This document shows, piece after piece, positions 55,673 through 64,000 of a stretch of 64,000 nucleotides of DNA. A program made the translations under genes and the position numbers. The notes below the pieces were generated by a model that saw only the letters and a list, made by a program, of their open reading frames with translations, searched no databases and had not been told where the DNA came from. The DNA comes from Molossus alvarezi (lineage: Eukaryota; Chordata; Mammalia; Chiroptera; Molossidae): contig CM073886.1 of assembly GCA_037176705.1 (NCBI GenBank), positions 2,542,001 to 2,606,000 on the forward strand, written 5' to 3'. Each line of letters begins with the position of its first letter. Positions within the stretch are counted from its first letter, which is position 1.

Positions 55673-56584
55673 TGATGCTGGCGAAAACGGGGTCCTTGTG
55701 GTGTCACAAGAAAAGCATTCCAGGGACCAGGCATGGGAGGGTGTGGTATAGCGGTCAGGTCGATCAAAGCTGGGGCAAGCACAAAGGACTGTCCTGGGGT
55801 CGTCCTCCCGCTGTGAAAAAAGTCCGGCCTTGTCTTCATCAGGCCCAGAAACAGGGCCGATGTCCAGAAATTCTGTGCCATCAGTTCAGCCCATGTTAAA
55901 GTTTAGCTTAGTTCAGCCTTCGTCTCATCCAGCAGCCTGATCTCTGTCCTCAGTGGAGGCCGGGCAGGTGCTGCATTGCTGTACTCAGCCTCGTGCTTGG
56001 AGTCCGTACTCGGAGCCCAAGCGGGCGCCCGACCCGCACGGCTGCTACGGGGAGAGAGTGCATGAGTGCATGGGTGGGGGGATCGTCTTTGTTAGGATAT
56101 AGACTCAGGCTTGGGACGCACCAGGCGACCCTTCAAACTAACCAATCAGCTTCTCCAGCTTTCAGATAGGTGCTGGATCCTCTCCCTAACCAACCCATTT
56201 TCTAGATCTGCGGGGTTCTGTGTCCCTTGTCCAATCGGATCCCTTTCCCAGGCTAGGCTCCGCCCCTGTGGTCGCGTCTCGGCTTCCGCTGCACAGCCTC
56301 AGGGTGGAAGCACCTCCCCCTGGGCCATCCTGGCCTCTACTGCCCTGTGCCCAGCAGGGACTCTCCCCTCCACTGTGTATTCTTCCACCACAGTCTGGGT
56401 GAGTGGACCCTTGTGTGTGTGTGTGTATGGAGGGGGTCTGTTAATTCCCTCAATGGGCAAGGCGTCCATGCTCTGGAGAGCCTATGGATGCTGCAACTTC
56501 CCCCTGAACAGGTTCAGCTCCCTAGTTTCTGATGCCTAATCATGTCCGATTCCTTTGCTCCCTTCCTGTATTAGCATCTAGCCA
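55673..56584 (+). repeat. LTR-like element, copy B
   Basis: Relative of 46669-47341, 912 bp. Shared ends: AAGCATTCCA, TTGTCTTCATCAGGCC, CATGTTAAAGTTTAG on the left; GATTCCTTTGCTCCCTTCC and TAGCATCTAGCCA on the right. The middle has CCAAT-type boxes (AACCAATCAGC near 56140, GTCCAATCGG near 56230) and a GC-rich part, as promoter-bearing LTRs do. No retroviral coding sequence was seen next to it. Confidence 0.45.
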
Positions 56585-56599
56585 CCTACACGGACAGCT

Positions 56600-56725
56600 T
56601 CACCAAGTGTTGATTGAGCACCTAGTATGTAGCAAGTGTATTTGTAGGTACTGGAGAATCTTCAGTGAGCAAAACAAGAGGGGTATGATCCCTATCTGTT
56701 GGAAGTTTCAGAGAATAGAAATCAT
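56600..56725 (-). repeat. L2 3' end
   Basis: GTGTTGATTGAGCACCTAGTATG, AGGTACTGGAGAATCTTCAGTG, then AGCAAAACAAGAGGGG, reversed L2 terminus. Confidence 0.68.
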
Positions 56726-56839
56726 CAGATGGGGATTATCTGTACTTTCTGTATTAACAGGAAGTTGTGGTTATACCTTCCTTCAAATTTATCATTTTCT
56801 TCTCCTTTGTATCATCAATACCATTGTCATAATCTCATA

Positions 56840-57060
56840 TCATGCCTAGTATGTGCTAGGGATTGTTTCAAGCAATGTATATACATTAACCCACTTAATA
56901 CATTGTATGCATGTACTCACCAAAACCCTAGGAAGTAGATACTATTATATCTCATGAGAAAATGAAGCCCAGAGAGGTTAAGTTACTTGAACAAATTACA
57001 CCACATTTATTATAAAATTCATCCTCTACTCTTACAATGAAAGTACTCTGTCCACTATTG
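56840..57060 (-). repeat. MIR SINE
   Basis: CCTAGTATGTGCTAGGGATTG, CTCATGAGAAAATGAAGCCC, AGAGAGGTTAAGTTACTTGAAC, antisense. Confidence 0.78.
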
Positions 57061-57074
57061 AAGGTTAATCTGTA

Positions 57075-57278
57075 CATATTATTTAAAATTTGGGGTTTCT
57101 AGATTTAGCAACTCAAAATATAGAATGTCCAGTTAAATTTGTATTTCAGATCAACAATGTGTAATTTTTAACGTATGTATGTTATGCAGTACTTCGGATA
57201 TACTTATACTGAAAGTTATGTCTATAATAATGCATATAATTAATTCTGTAATTTGTCTGGCAACCTGTCTGGATCCCA
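57075..57278. repeat. Palindromic MITE-like element, decayed
   Basis: The left arm (TCTAGATTTAGCAACTC, GTCCAGTTAAATTTGTATTTCAG) and right arm (AATTCTGTAATTTGTCTGGCAACC) are the two ends of a familiar self-complementary mammalian element. GTATACTTATACT-type text lies near the centre. No coding capacity. Confidence 0.45.
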
Positions 57279-57935
57279 TGCGCTATCCTCGGGTACTTTA
57301 CTCCATTAGTCACTCTACACCTCTGTCTCCTCGGAATGTCACATCCTGGGCCAGACACTCTGAGAACTGCCCTTTGGGGGTCCCCCCAATGGGGGTAGAG
57401 GTTGGAGGCAAGGAGACCAAGGATGGTAATGATCTGGAAATGTGACTCCATTTTCCAGAATCACAGTGCCCTTCTCAGGGGGACCCCTGGAGCGGGAGGG
57501 GAGGGGAGCCTGGCTTTCTTGACCAACAGGGTGCAAACAAGTGCCTCACCATGCCCCTGAGCAGAAGGCTGCACCTCCCTGAGAAATGAGGTTAGCAGGA
57601 TAGAGGGGAACACTCCCTGGTCATTTATTACATCCAACATTTACACCTCATTAAATCCAGTCAAACTAGCCTCTTATCGCATTACAGTGGCAAAAGAGGG
57701 ATTGTGTGAAGCAGTGCTGATCGGAGAGGAAGTAGAAGCTGGAAGTCCTGTGTCAGGTCCTGACACCCCTGTCCAAGAGGAGGGCGTGTGCTCCCACCCC
57801 TACCCACAACAGTCACGGTGACCTTCCCCAGACTGTGCTGTACGCCAGGCATTGCCACAGGAAGGGGACAGAAGTCCTGAGCCCTGCAGAAGCCAGGCTG
57901 GGAAGTGAGGTACCAGAGGAGACAGTACATGTGCG
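57278..57935. other. No recognisable feature
   Basis: Unassigned, moderately GC-rich. Short overlapping frames on both strands, none with motifs. Confidence 0.45.
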
Positions 57936-58100
57936 TTGGGGGAGAACTAGTTTCAAGACAGAGTGTTGCCTGGGATTCGGAGTCAAACTCTGATGCTTAC
58001 TAATGCTGTGGGCAAATTGTTTGACTTTTCTGATGCTTCGTTTTCTGATGCTTGGTATTTCTGTTAAACAGAGGTTGGTAATGTTTGCCACAGCAATGGG
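57935..58100 (+). repeat. MIR SINE
   Basis: GATTCGGAGTCAAACTCTGATGC, TACTAATGCTGTGGGCAAATTG, TGACTTTTCTGATGCTTCG. Confidence 0.68.
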
Positions 58101-58269
58101 TCCTGCAGATGGTATTCCAGACAAAGTCACTGTTCTCGGTTCTCTCTTCATCCTTTTCATTACATGAAGGAGAAACACGCAGTTTGGTGCTAGGCTGTCT
58201 CCAGCACCTCTTTCATGCTCGCACAAACTCCCTGACCCTTTCGGGGGCCCGAGGGTGTGAGACCACAGT

Positions 58270-58485
58270 TGAGGGCAGTGTCATCCAGGCTCGCACTAGG
58301 ATCCTCCTGCCATCCTTAGTAGTTGCGTGGCCTGGCATCCAGTGCTTCAGCCTCTGGGCTTCAGTTTCCTCACCTGAGAAATGGCAATGACAGTAGCACC
58401 GCATAGGTGCTTTGGTGTGTAAATGAGCTCGCGAGTATAAAATGCTCAGTACAGAGCTCAGCTCACAGAAAACAGTACATGCTGT
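58270..58485 (+). repeat. MIR SINE
   Basis: TTCAGTTTCCTCACCTGAGAAATGG, ATGACAGTAGCACCGCATAGG, GTGTAAATGAGCTCGCGAG, GCTCAGTACAGAGC: nearly complete. Confidence 0.8.
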
Positions 58486-58489
58486 TTCT

Positions 58490-58860
58490 CCTCTGCCTCC
58501 CTGTCCCAGACTCTCACCCCTTCGTAGTGTGTGCCTCTGGACTACGCCATGCCTTCTCTTGTCTTGGGGCTTTGCACATGCTTTCCTTCGGACTGGAACA
58601 TTCTCTGAGAGTCTTTCCTGCCAACTGCTGCTCATCTTCCAGGCTTCAGCTGACGTATTTCTCTGCGCTGGGCACCTGTACTGACTTGTATTCCCCGTTC
58701 CCTGTGGTTCTTTCTGTCGGTAATTTGTTTCTCTCCTCTCCTGGGAAGTCTGGGAGCTTCATGAAGGCAGAGTTCAAGACCCTGGTCTGTCTTATTTCCC
58801 CTTCTAGTCTTGGCACAGAGAACAGAATCTGACACCTAGTAACTGTGGCCTGAGAGCTCA
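58490..58860 (+). repeat. L2 LINE 3' end
   Basis: TTTGCACATGCTTTCCTTC, TGGAACATTCTCTGAGAG, CATCTTCCAGGCTTCAGCTGA, GGGAGCTTCATGAAGGCAGAG and CTTGGCACAGAGAACAG follow L2 for about 370 bp in sense. Confidence 0.75.
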
Positions 58861-58864
58861 CCAG

Positions 58865-58935
58865 GATCTGAAAGGATCTATGTACTCGACATACATTAAC
58901 TTGCTTAATTCTCGTAAATTTCTGAGATCAGTTTT
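58865..58935 (-). repeat. MIR SINE fragment
   Basis: CGACATACATTAACTTGCTTAATTCTCG is the antisense MIR 3' part. Confidence 0.45.
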
Positions 58936-58937
58936 AT

Positions 58938-59372
58938 TTTAATAGCTTTATTAAAATATAATTATATACCATTATGCATGAAGTATACAATTTGATAAAG
59001 AAACCACAATCAAGATCATGAATTCATCAACCAAACATTCGCCTTGCCTCTGTGTAACCCTGTGCCCACCCTGTGCCCAGGCAGCTGCTGGCTCACTGTC
59101 TGCCATGAGGCATAAGTCTGCATCTTCTGAAATTTATGTAAATGGAATCATACGATATGAATTCTTTTTGTCTGGTTAGTTTACAGAGTATAATTATTTT
59201 GAGATTCATCCACTATTGTTGCATATATTACTGATGATCCCTTTTGTTTTTACTGTGTAGTATTCCATTGTGTGGGTACACCACAATTTTCTTACCCTCT
59301 CACCTGCTGATGGTTGTTTCTAGTTTGGGGCCACAACAAAGGCGGCTGCTATGGACATGGGTTTTATATTTG
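58938..59372 (-). repeat. L1M 3' end fragment
   Basis: TAGCTTTATTAAAATATAATTATATACC, GTAAATGGAATCATACGATATG, GTAGTATTCCATTGTGTGG and GCTGATGGTTGTTTCTAG are antisense L1M tail and ORF2-end text. Confidence 0.78.
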
Positions 59373-59505
59373 CCCAATTTTATAGACAAAGGGACGGAGG
59401 CAGGGAGTATATCAGTTGTCTAAGGCCACCGAGCTAAAACATGGCAGAGTCATAAGCAAAGCGAGGGACTCTAGGTCCTGAGCCCAAGCTCATTCCCCTC
59501 TATAT
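59370..59505 (-). repeat. MIR SINE
   Basis: CCAATTTTATAGACAAAGGGACGG, TTGTCTAAGGCCACCGAGC, AACATGGCAGAGTCATAAGC. Confidence 0.68.
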
Positions 59506-59644
59506 TAAGAAAAGTTTCAAACAGAAGCAAAGCAGAGAGAATAGAATAATACACACCTATGGGTCCATCAGCTCCAGTAATAAGTCATGCCATATTATTT
59601 AATCCTTCTTTCTACATTTTAAATCTTTTTGCTGGGATATTTTA

Positions 59645-59908
59645 CTTTATTTATATATTTATTTTTTTATCCTCACCTGAGGACATTTTTGCATTTATCT
59701 TCAGACAGAGCGTGAGGGAGAGAGGGAGGAAGAGAGAGAGAGAGAGAAATATCAACGTGAGAGAGACACATCGACTGGTTGTCACCCGCACAACCCTAAC
59801 CGGGCTGGGGACGAACTGCAACAGAGGTACGTGGCCTTGGTGGGAACCAAACCCCGCACTCTCTAGTTCACGGGCCAACGCTCTAACCAATGAGCAACTG
59901 GCCAGGGC
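59645..59908 (-). mobile_element. VES-type SINE, hairpin-tailed class
   Basis: Perfect 16-bp TTGCTGGGATATTTTA on both sides (59629-59644 and 59909-59924). TATCCTCACCTGAGGACA hairpin, GA-rich run, CGGGCTGGGGACGAACTGCA, head TGAGCAACTGGCCAGGGC with a short loss in the A-box region. Confidence 0.94.
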
Positions 59909-60231
59909 TTGCTGGGATATTTTAAAGTGAATCTCAGATATAATGTTATCTCACAAATATGCCAGTTTATGTTTCTGACTTATGCAAATATTTAAAAACT
60001 TAGTGAAAAATGTAAATCTAGGCAAAGGTAGAGATAATAATATAATAACTTCACCAGTAATGTGTCATCAGTTTTGACAGTTATCAATTTTTGGGTGGTC
60101 TTATTATATTATACCCTCATCTGAATTCCTTTTCTCTCTCCTGCCAATTGTTTTGCAGCAAATCTCAGATATTTTATCATTTTATCTGTAAATAGTTCAG
60201 TTTGTAGCTATAAAAGACAAGGACTCTTTCT

Positions 60232-60336
60232 TTTTTTTTTTAAATTTTTTTGATATGTGCCCCTAGCGGGAACTGAACCCAGAACTTTCTGGTCTGAAGG
60301 CCAATAATCCAACCACTGAGCCAAACAAGCCAGGGC
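60232..60336 (-). mobile_element. VES-type SINE, tRNA-head-only class
   Basis: Perfect 16-bp GACAAGGACTCTTTCT on both sides (60216-60231 and 60337-60352). On the - strand GCCCTGGCTTGTTTGGCTCA, GGGTTCAGTTCCCGCTAGGG, GCACATATC, then A tail. Confidence 0.93.
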
Positions 60337-60369
60337 GACAAGGACTCTTTCTAAGAACATAGTCATTAC

Positions 60370-60968
60370 CTGCCTATGTGTAGGTAATGTAAATATAAGT
60401 GGCTTAAATGCTCCAATCAAAAGACATTGGGTAGCTGAATGTATAAAAAAGCAAGAGACCCAGCTCAGAACAAAAGATACATACAGACTGAAAATCAAGG
60501 AATAGAAAAAATATTTCATAAAAATGGAAATAAAAACAAATTGGGGCAGCAATACTTATATCTGAAATAAACTTTAAAATAGACTTTAAAATAAAGGCTA
60601 CATAGTAAGACAAAGGACACCACATAATGATAAAAGGAGCAAGCCATCAAGAGGATATAACCCTAGTAAATATTTATCTACCCAACATAGGAGCACATAA
60701 ATATATAAAATAAATTTTGATGGACATACAAGGAGACACATAATGCAGTCATAGTAACATCCATTGACATCAATGCATAGATCTTCCAGACAAAATCAGC
60801 AAAAAATAGTGACCTTAAATGACACACTAGATACATGGCTTTAATTGATATCTTCAGACTATTTCAGCCCAAAGATGCAGAATATACATTCCATTCAAGA
60901 GCACATGGAACATTATCTACAATAGATTGTATATTAGGACACAAAAGAAATCTCACAAATTTAAGATT
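60370..60968 (+). pseudogene. L1M ORF2 endonuclease-domain fragment
   Basis: Sense text GGCTTAAATGCTCCAATCAA, GGGGCAGCAATACTTATATC, TACCCAACATAGGAGCAC, TTGACATCAATGCATAGATC and TATTAGGACACAAAAG is the nucleotide counterpart of the L1 APE-like endonuclease (the SMDRSSRQK, HPKAAEYTFFSSAHGT and GHK regions of the family). Stops are abundant. It is cut at its right end by the next L1. Confidence 0.72.
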
Positions 60969-63900
60969 TAAAAAAAATTTTTTTAATTGATTATTTTTGT
61001 TACAGATGTCTCTTCTTTTCCCCCCACTGATTCCCCCCTCCCCAGTCCTCCCCGCCCTGTCTCCAGCTTTGTTGTCCATGTCCATTGTTCATGCATACAT
61101 GCATATAAGTTCTGTGGCTTATCTCTCCCCCCAACCCCTCTTCTGGGGATTGTCAGTCTGCACCCCACTTCCACTTCTCTGGGACTACCCCATTCCTCAG
61201 ACTGTTATGTTCATTATATTCCACAAATAAATGAGATCATATGATACTTGTCTTTCTCTGCCTGCCTTGTTTCACTTGGGATAATACTTTCCAGGTCCCT
61301 TCATGTTGTCTCAAAGGATAAGAGATCTTTCTTTCTTACAGCTGCATAGTACTCCACTGTGTATATGTACCATGGCTTTTCTATCCATTCGTCTACTGAT
61401 GGACACTTAGGCTGTTTCCAGATCTTAGCTATTGTAAATAGTGCTGCTACGAAAATGGGGGTATGAATATTCTTTCTGATTGGTATCTCAGGCTTCATAG
61501 GGTATATTCCTAGAAGTGAGATCACTGGGTCAAATGACAGTTCAATTTTTAATTTTTTAAGACAGCACCATATTGTTTTCCATAGTGGCTGCACCAGTCT
61601 GCATTCCCACCAGAAGTGCACTAGAGTCCCCTTTTCTCCACACCCTCGCTAACACTTGTTGTTTGATGATTTGTTGATGGCGGCCATTCTGACAGGTGTA
61701 AGGTGATACCTCGTTGTTTTATTTGCATCTCTCTGATGATCAGTGATGTTGAGCATTTCTTCATATGTCTCTTAGCCATTTGTATGTCCTGTTTGGAGAG
61801 ATGTCTATTTAGTTCCTCTGCCCATTTTTTAATTGGGTTCTTTGTCTTCCTTTTGTTGAGTTGTATGAGCACTCTTTATATATTGGAAATTAACCCTTTA
61901 TCTGATGTATCGTTGGCAATTATGCTCTCCCATAGAGTGGGTTGCCTTTCCACTTTGGTGGTTGTTTCTGTTATGTGCAGAAGCTTCTGAGTTCGATGTA
62001 GTCCCATGTGTTCATTTTCTCCTTTGTTTCTGTAGCCTTAGGTAATGTATCAGTGAAAATTCTGCTGTGTATGATGTCTGAAATCTTGTTGCCTATATTT
62101 TTTCTTCTAGGATTTTTATTTTCATGAGTTACATTTAAGTCTTTCATCCATTTTGAATTTATTCTTATGCATGGTGTAAGTTGATGGTCTAGTTTCATTT
62201 TTTTTTTCATGTAGCTGTCCAATTTTCCCAACACCATTTATTAAAGAGGCTGTCTTTACTCCACTGTATGCTCTTGTGACCTTTGTCAAATATTAATTGA
62301 GCATGTTGTCTTGGGTCCATTTCTGGGCTCTCTATTCTGTTCCATTGATCTATCTGCCTGTTCTTGTGCCAGTACCAGGCTGATTTGATTACAGTAGCTT
62401 TGTAGTATAACTGGAAATCTGGTAATGTATCTCTCCTACTTCATTCTTCTTTTTCAAGATTGCTTTGGCTATTCAGGATTTTTTTGTTGTTGTTCCATAT
62501 GAACTTTTGAAATAATTGTTCTAGTTCTGTGAAGTATGTCATTGGTATTTTGATGGGAATTGCATTGAATCTATAGATTGCTTTGGGTAATAGGGACATT
62601 TTAATGATGTTAATTCTTTCAATCCATGAACAAGGTATGTGCTTCCACTTTTTTATATCTTCCTCTATTTCTTTTTTCAATGACCTGTAGTTTTCTGCAA
62701 ATAGGTCCTTATTTCTTTGGTTAAGTTTATTCCTGGGTATCTTAATCTTTTTGCCATGATGGTAAATGGGATTGTTTTCTTAGTTTCTCTTTCTGTGAGT
62801 TCATCATTGGTATATAAGAATGCCATCGATTTCTTGACGTTTATTTTGTATCCTGCTATTTTGCCAAATACATATATTAAGTCTAGTAAATTTTTGATGG
62901 AGTCTTTGGGTTTTCCATGTATAGTATAGTGTCATCTGCGAATAATGACAGTTTCACTTCCTCCTTTCCAATTTGGATCCCTTTTATTTTTTCTTCCAGT
63001 CTGATTGCTGTGGCTAAGACTTCCAGTACTATGTTAAATAAGAGTGGCCAAAGTGGACATTCTTGTCTTGTTCCTGTTCTTAAGGGAAATGCTTTTAATT
63101 TTTTCCCATTGAGTATGATGCTGGCTGTAGGTCTTTCATATATGGCCTTTATAATGTCGAGACATGATCCCTCTATTCCCACATTACTGAGCGTTTTTAT
63201 CAGAAATGGGTGCTGGATTTTGTCAAATGCTTTTTCAGCGTCTATCAATATGATCATATGATTTTTATCTTTCATTTTGTTTATGTGGTGTATCACATTT
63301 ATTGATTTGTGAATATTGTACCAACCTTGCATCCCTGGGATGAATCCCACTTGGTCATGGTGAATAATTTTTTTGATGTATTTCTGGATCCGATTTGTTA
63401 GCATTTTGTTCAGGATTTTGGCATCTATGTTCATCAGGTATATTGGTCTGTAGTTTTCTTTCTTTGTAGTGTCTATTTCTGGTTTTACAATTAGAATTAT
63501 GCTGGCCTCAAAAAACAAGTTTGGAAGTCTTCCTTCTTTTTGAATTATTTGGAATAGTTTCAGGAGAATAGGTATTAGATCTTTTTTGAATGTTTGGTAA
63601 AACTCCCCCGTGAAGCAGTCCAGGCCTGGGCTTTTGTTTGCTGGGAGAGTCTGGATTACCTCTTCAATTTCCTTAGTTGTTATTAGTCTGTTCAAGTTTT
63701 CTATCTCTTCCTGGTCCAGTTTTGGGAAACTGTGTGTTTCTAGAAATTTGTCCATTTTGTTTAGATTGTTTAATTTGTTGCCATATAATTGTTCATAGTA
63801 CTTGTTAATGATCTTTTGTATTTCTGAGGTGTCAGCTGTTACTTCTCCTCTTTCATTTCTGATTTTGTGTATTTGGGTTCTCTCTCTTTGTTTCTTGGTG

Positions 63901-64000
63901 AGTCTAGCTAAGGGTCCATCAATCTTGTTTATGTTTTCAAAAAACCAGCTCTTTGTTCCATTGATCCTTTGAATTGTTTTTTTGGTCTCTATGTCATTTA
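60969..64000 (-). mobile_element. Young L1 LINE, continues beyond the window (L1-E)
   Basis: 3' end at a T run (about 60969-60985), then 3' UTR (CTTATCTCTCCCCCCAACCCC, shared nearly base for base with the twin-primed copy at 21.9 kb), then ORF2 to the window edge. Fewer changes from L1 consensus than L1-A to L1-D. Its 5' end lies outside. Confidence 0.92.
61300..64000 (-). pseudogene. L1-E ORF2, RT half open but broken downstream
   Basis: From the window edge (about 63999) to 62883 one frame is open, roughly 370 codons: linker [22 protein letters not shown] entry [33 protein letters not shown] palm (here [13 protein letters not shown]) and catalytic [12 protein letters not shown]. The motif that normally reads GTRQGCPLSPLLF is [13 protein letters not shown] here, two changes. 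A frameshift follows PKTPSKIY. The thumb (62441-62680) and C-terminus (61301-61872, [20 protein letters not shown]) lie in other frames. Not functional, but recent. Confidence 0.87.

Larger units (their letters stand above)
59505..60365. repeat. Two adjacent copies of an old AT-rich repeat, family not named
   Basis: The first copy has AGTTTCAAACAGAAGCAAAGCAGAG and GGATATTTTAAAGTGAATCTCAGA; the second has TGCAGCAAATCTCAGATATTTT and GTAAATAGTTCAGTTTGTAGC. The recurring AAATCTCAGATAT-type phrase shows relatedness. Each is interrupted by a SINE. Confidence 0.5.

Noticed and set aside
55673..56584. Promoter of a host gene, from the CCAAT-type boxes
   Set aside because: The boxes sit in a repeated LTR-like element with a relative at 46.7 kb; no downstream exon is visible.
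1..64000. Helitron (Helibat) insertions expected in vesper bats
   Set aside because: I looked for their typical ends and saw none that I could support; this also leaves the bat family open.

Overview
The window reads as non-coding vertebrate nuclear DNA from a bat (Chiroptera). The evidence is about eighteen copies of a tRNA-derived VES-type SINE (on the SINE strand: a tRNA-like head, a CT-rich middle, then an AATAAA-like A tail), abundant L1 with long 5' UTRs, and an older mammalian layer of MIR, L2, L1M/HAL1 and hAT-Charlie copies. I cannot name the species. I find no intact protein-coding gene, no rRNA or tRNA gene and no CRISPR array. The only protein-like reading frames that I recognise are broken L1 ORF1 and ORF2 remnants.

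Layout. 1-2.6 kb: low-repeat sequence with a possible polyadenylation site and L2/MIR pieces. 2.65-4.53 kb: 5'-truncated L1 (+). 6.06-6.33 kb: VES. 6.35-14.35 kb: near full-length L1 (-) holding two SINEs. 14.8-15.2 kb: TG-rich and GA-rich simple DNA. 16.4-21.6 kb: L1 (+) with an ORF1-to-ORF2 deletion and one SINE. 21.65-22.89 kb: an old L1 3' end split by a younger twin-primed (5'-inverted) L1. 22.9-30.3 kb: low-repeat DNA with MIRs, an ERVL-like LTR candidate, an L1 tail, SINEs and a MER5A. 30.3-31.8 kb: HAL1/L1M ORF1-type block (-) split by a SINE. 33.0-39.4 kb: second long L1 (-) with an in-frame ORF2 deletion. 39.5-50.5 kb: ancient repeats, a 36-bp minisatellite (about 46 kb), and an LTR-like element with a relative at 55.7 kb. 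50.6-53.2 kb: HAL1/L1 ORF1 plus 5' UTR (-). 53.2-60.4 kb: MIR, L2 and old L1. 60.4-61.0 kb: L1 endonuclease-domain fragment (+). 60.97 kb to the end: a young L1 (-) whose ORF2 reverse-transcriptase frame runs off the window.

Nothing here works together as a pathway. What the window records is successive retrotransposition: L1 supplied the machinery, VES SINEs were copied by it (matching 10-17 bp target-site duplications flank many copies), and later insertions landed inside older ones. I saw no sign of an undescribed host system. The most notable points are three architectural classes of VES SINE (including a tRNA-head-only class), the twin-primed L1 nested in an older L1, the 36-bp minisatellite, and the paired LTR-like elements. 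Repeat edges are read by eye and are usually good to about 10-30 bp; names of ancient families are tentative.
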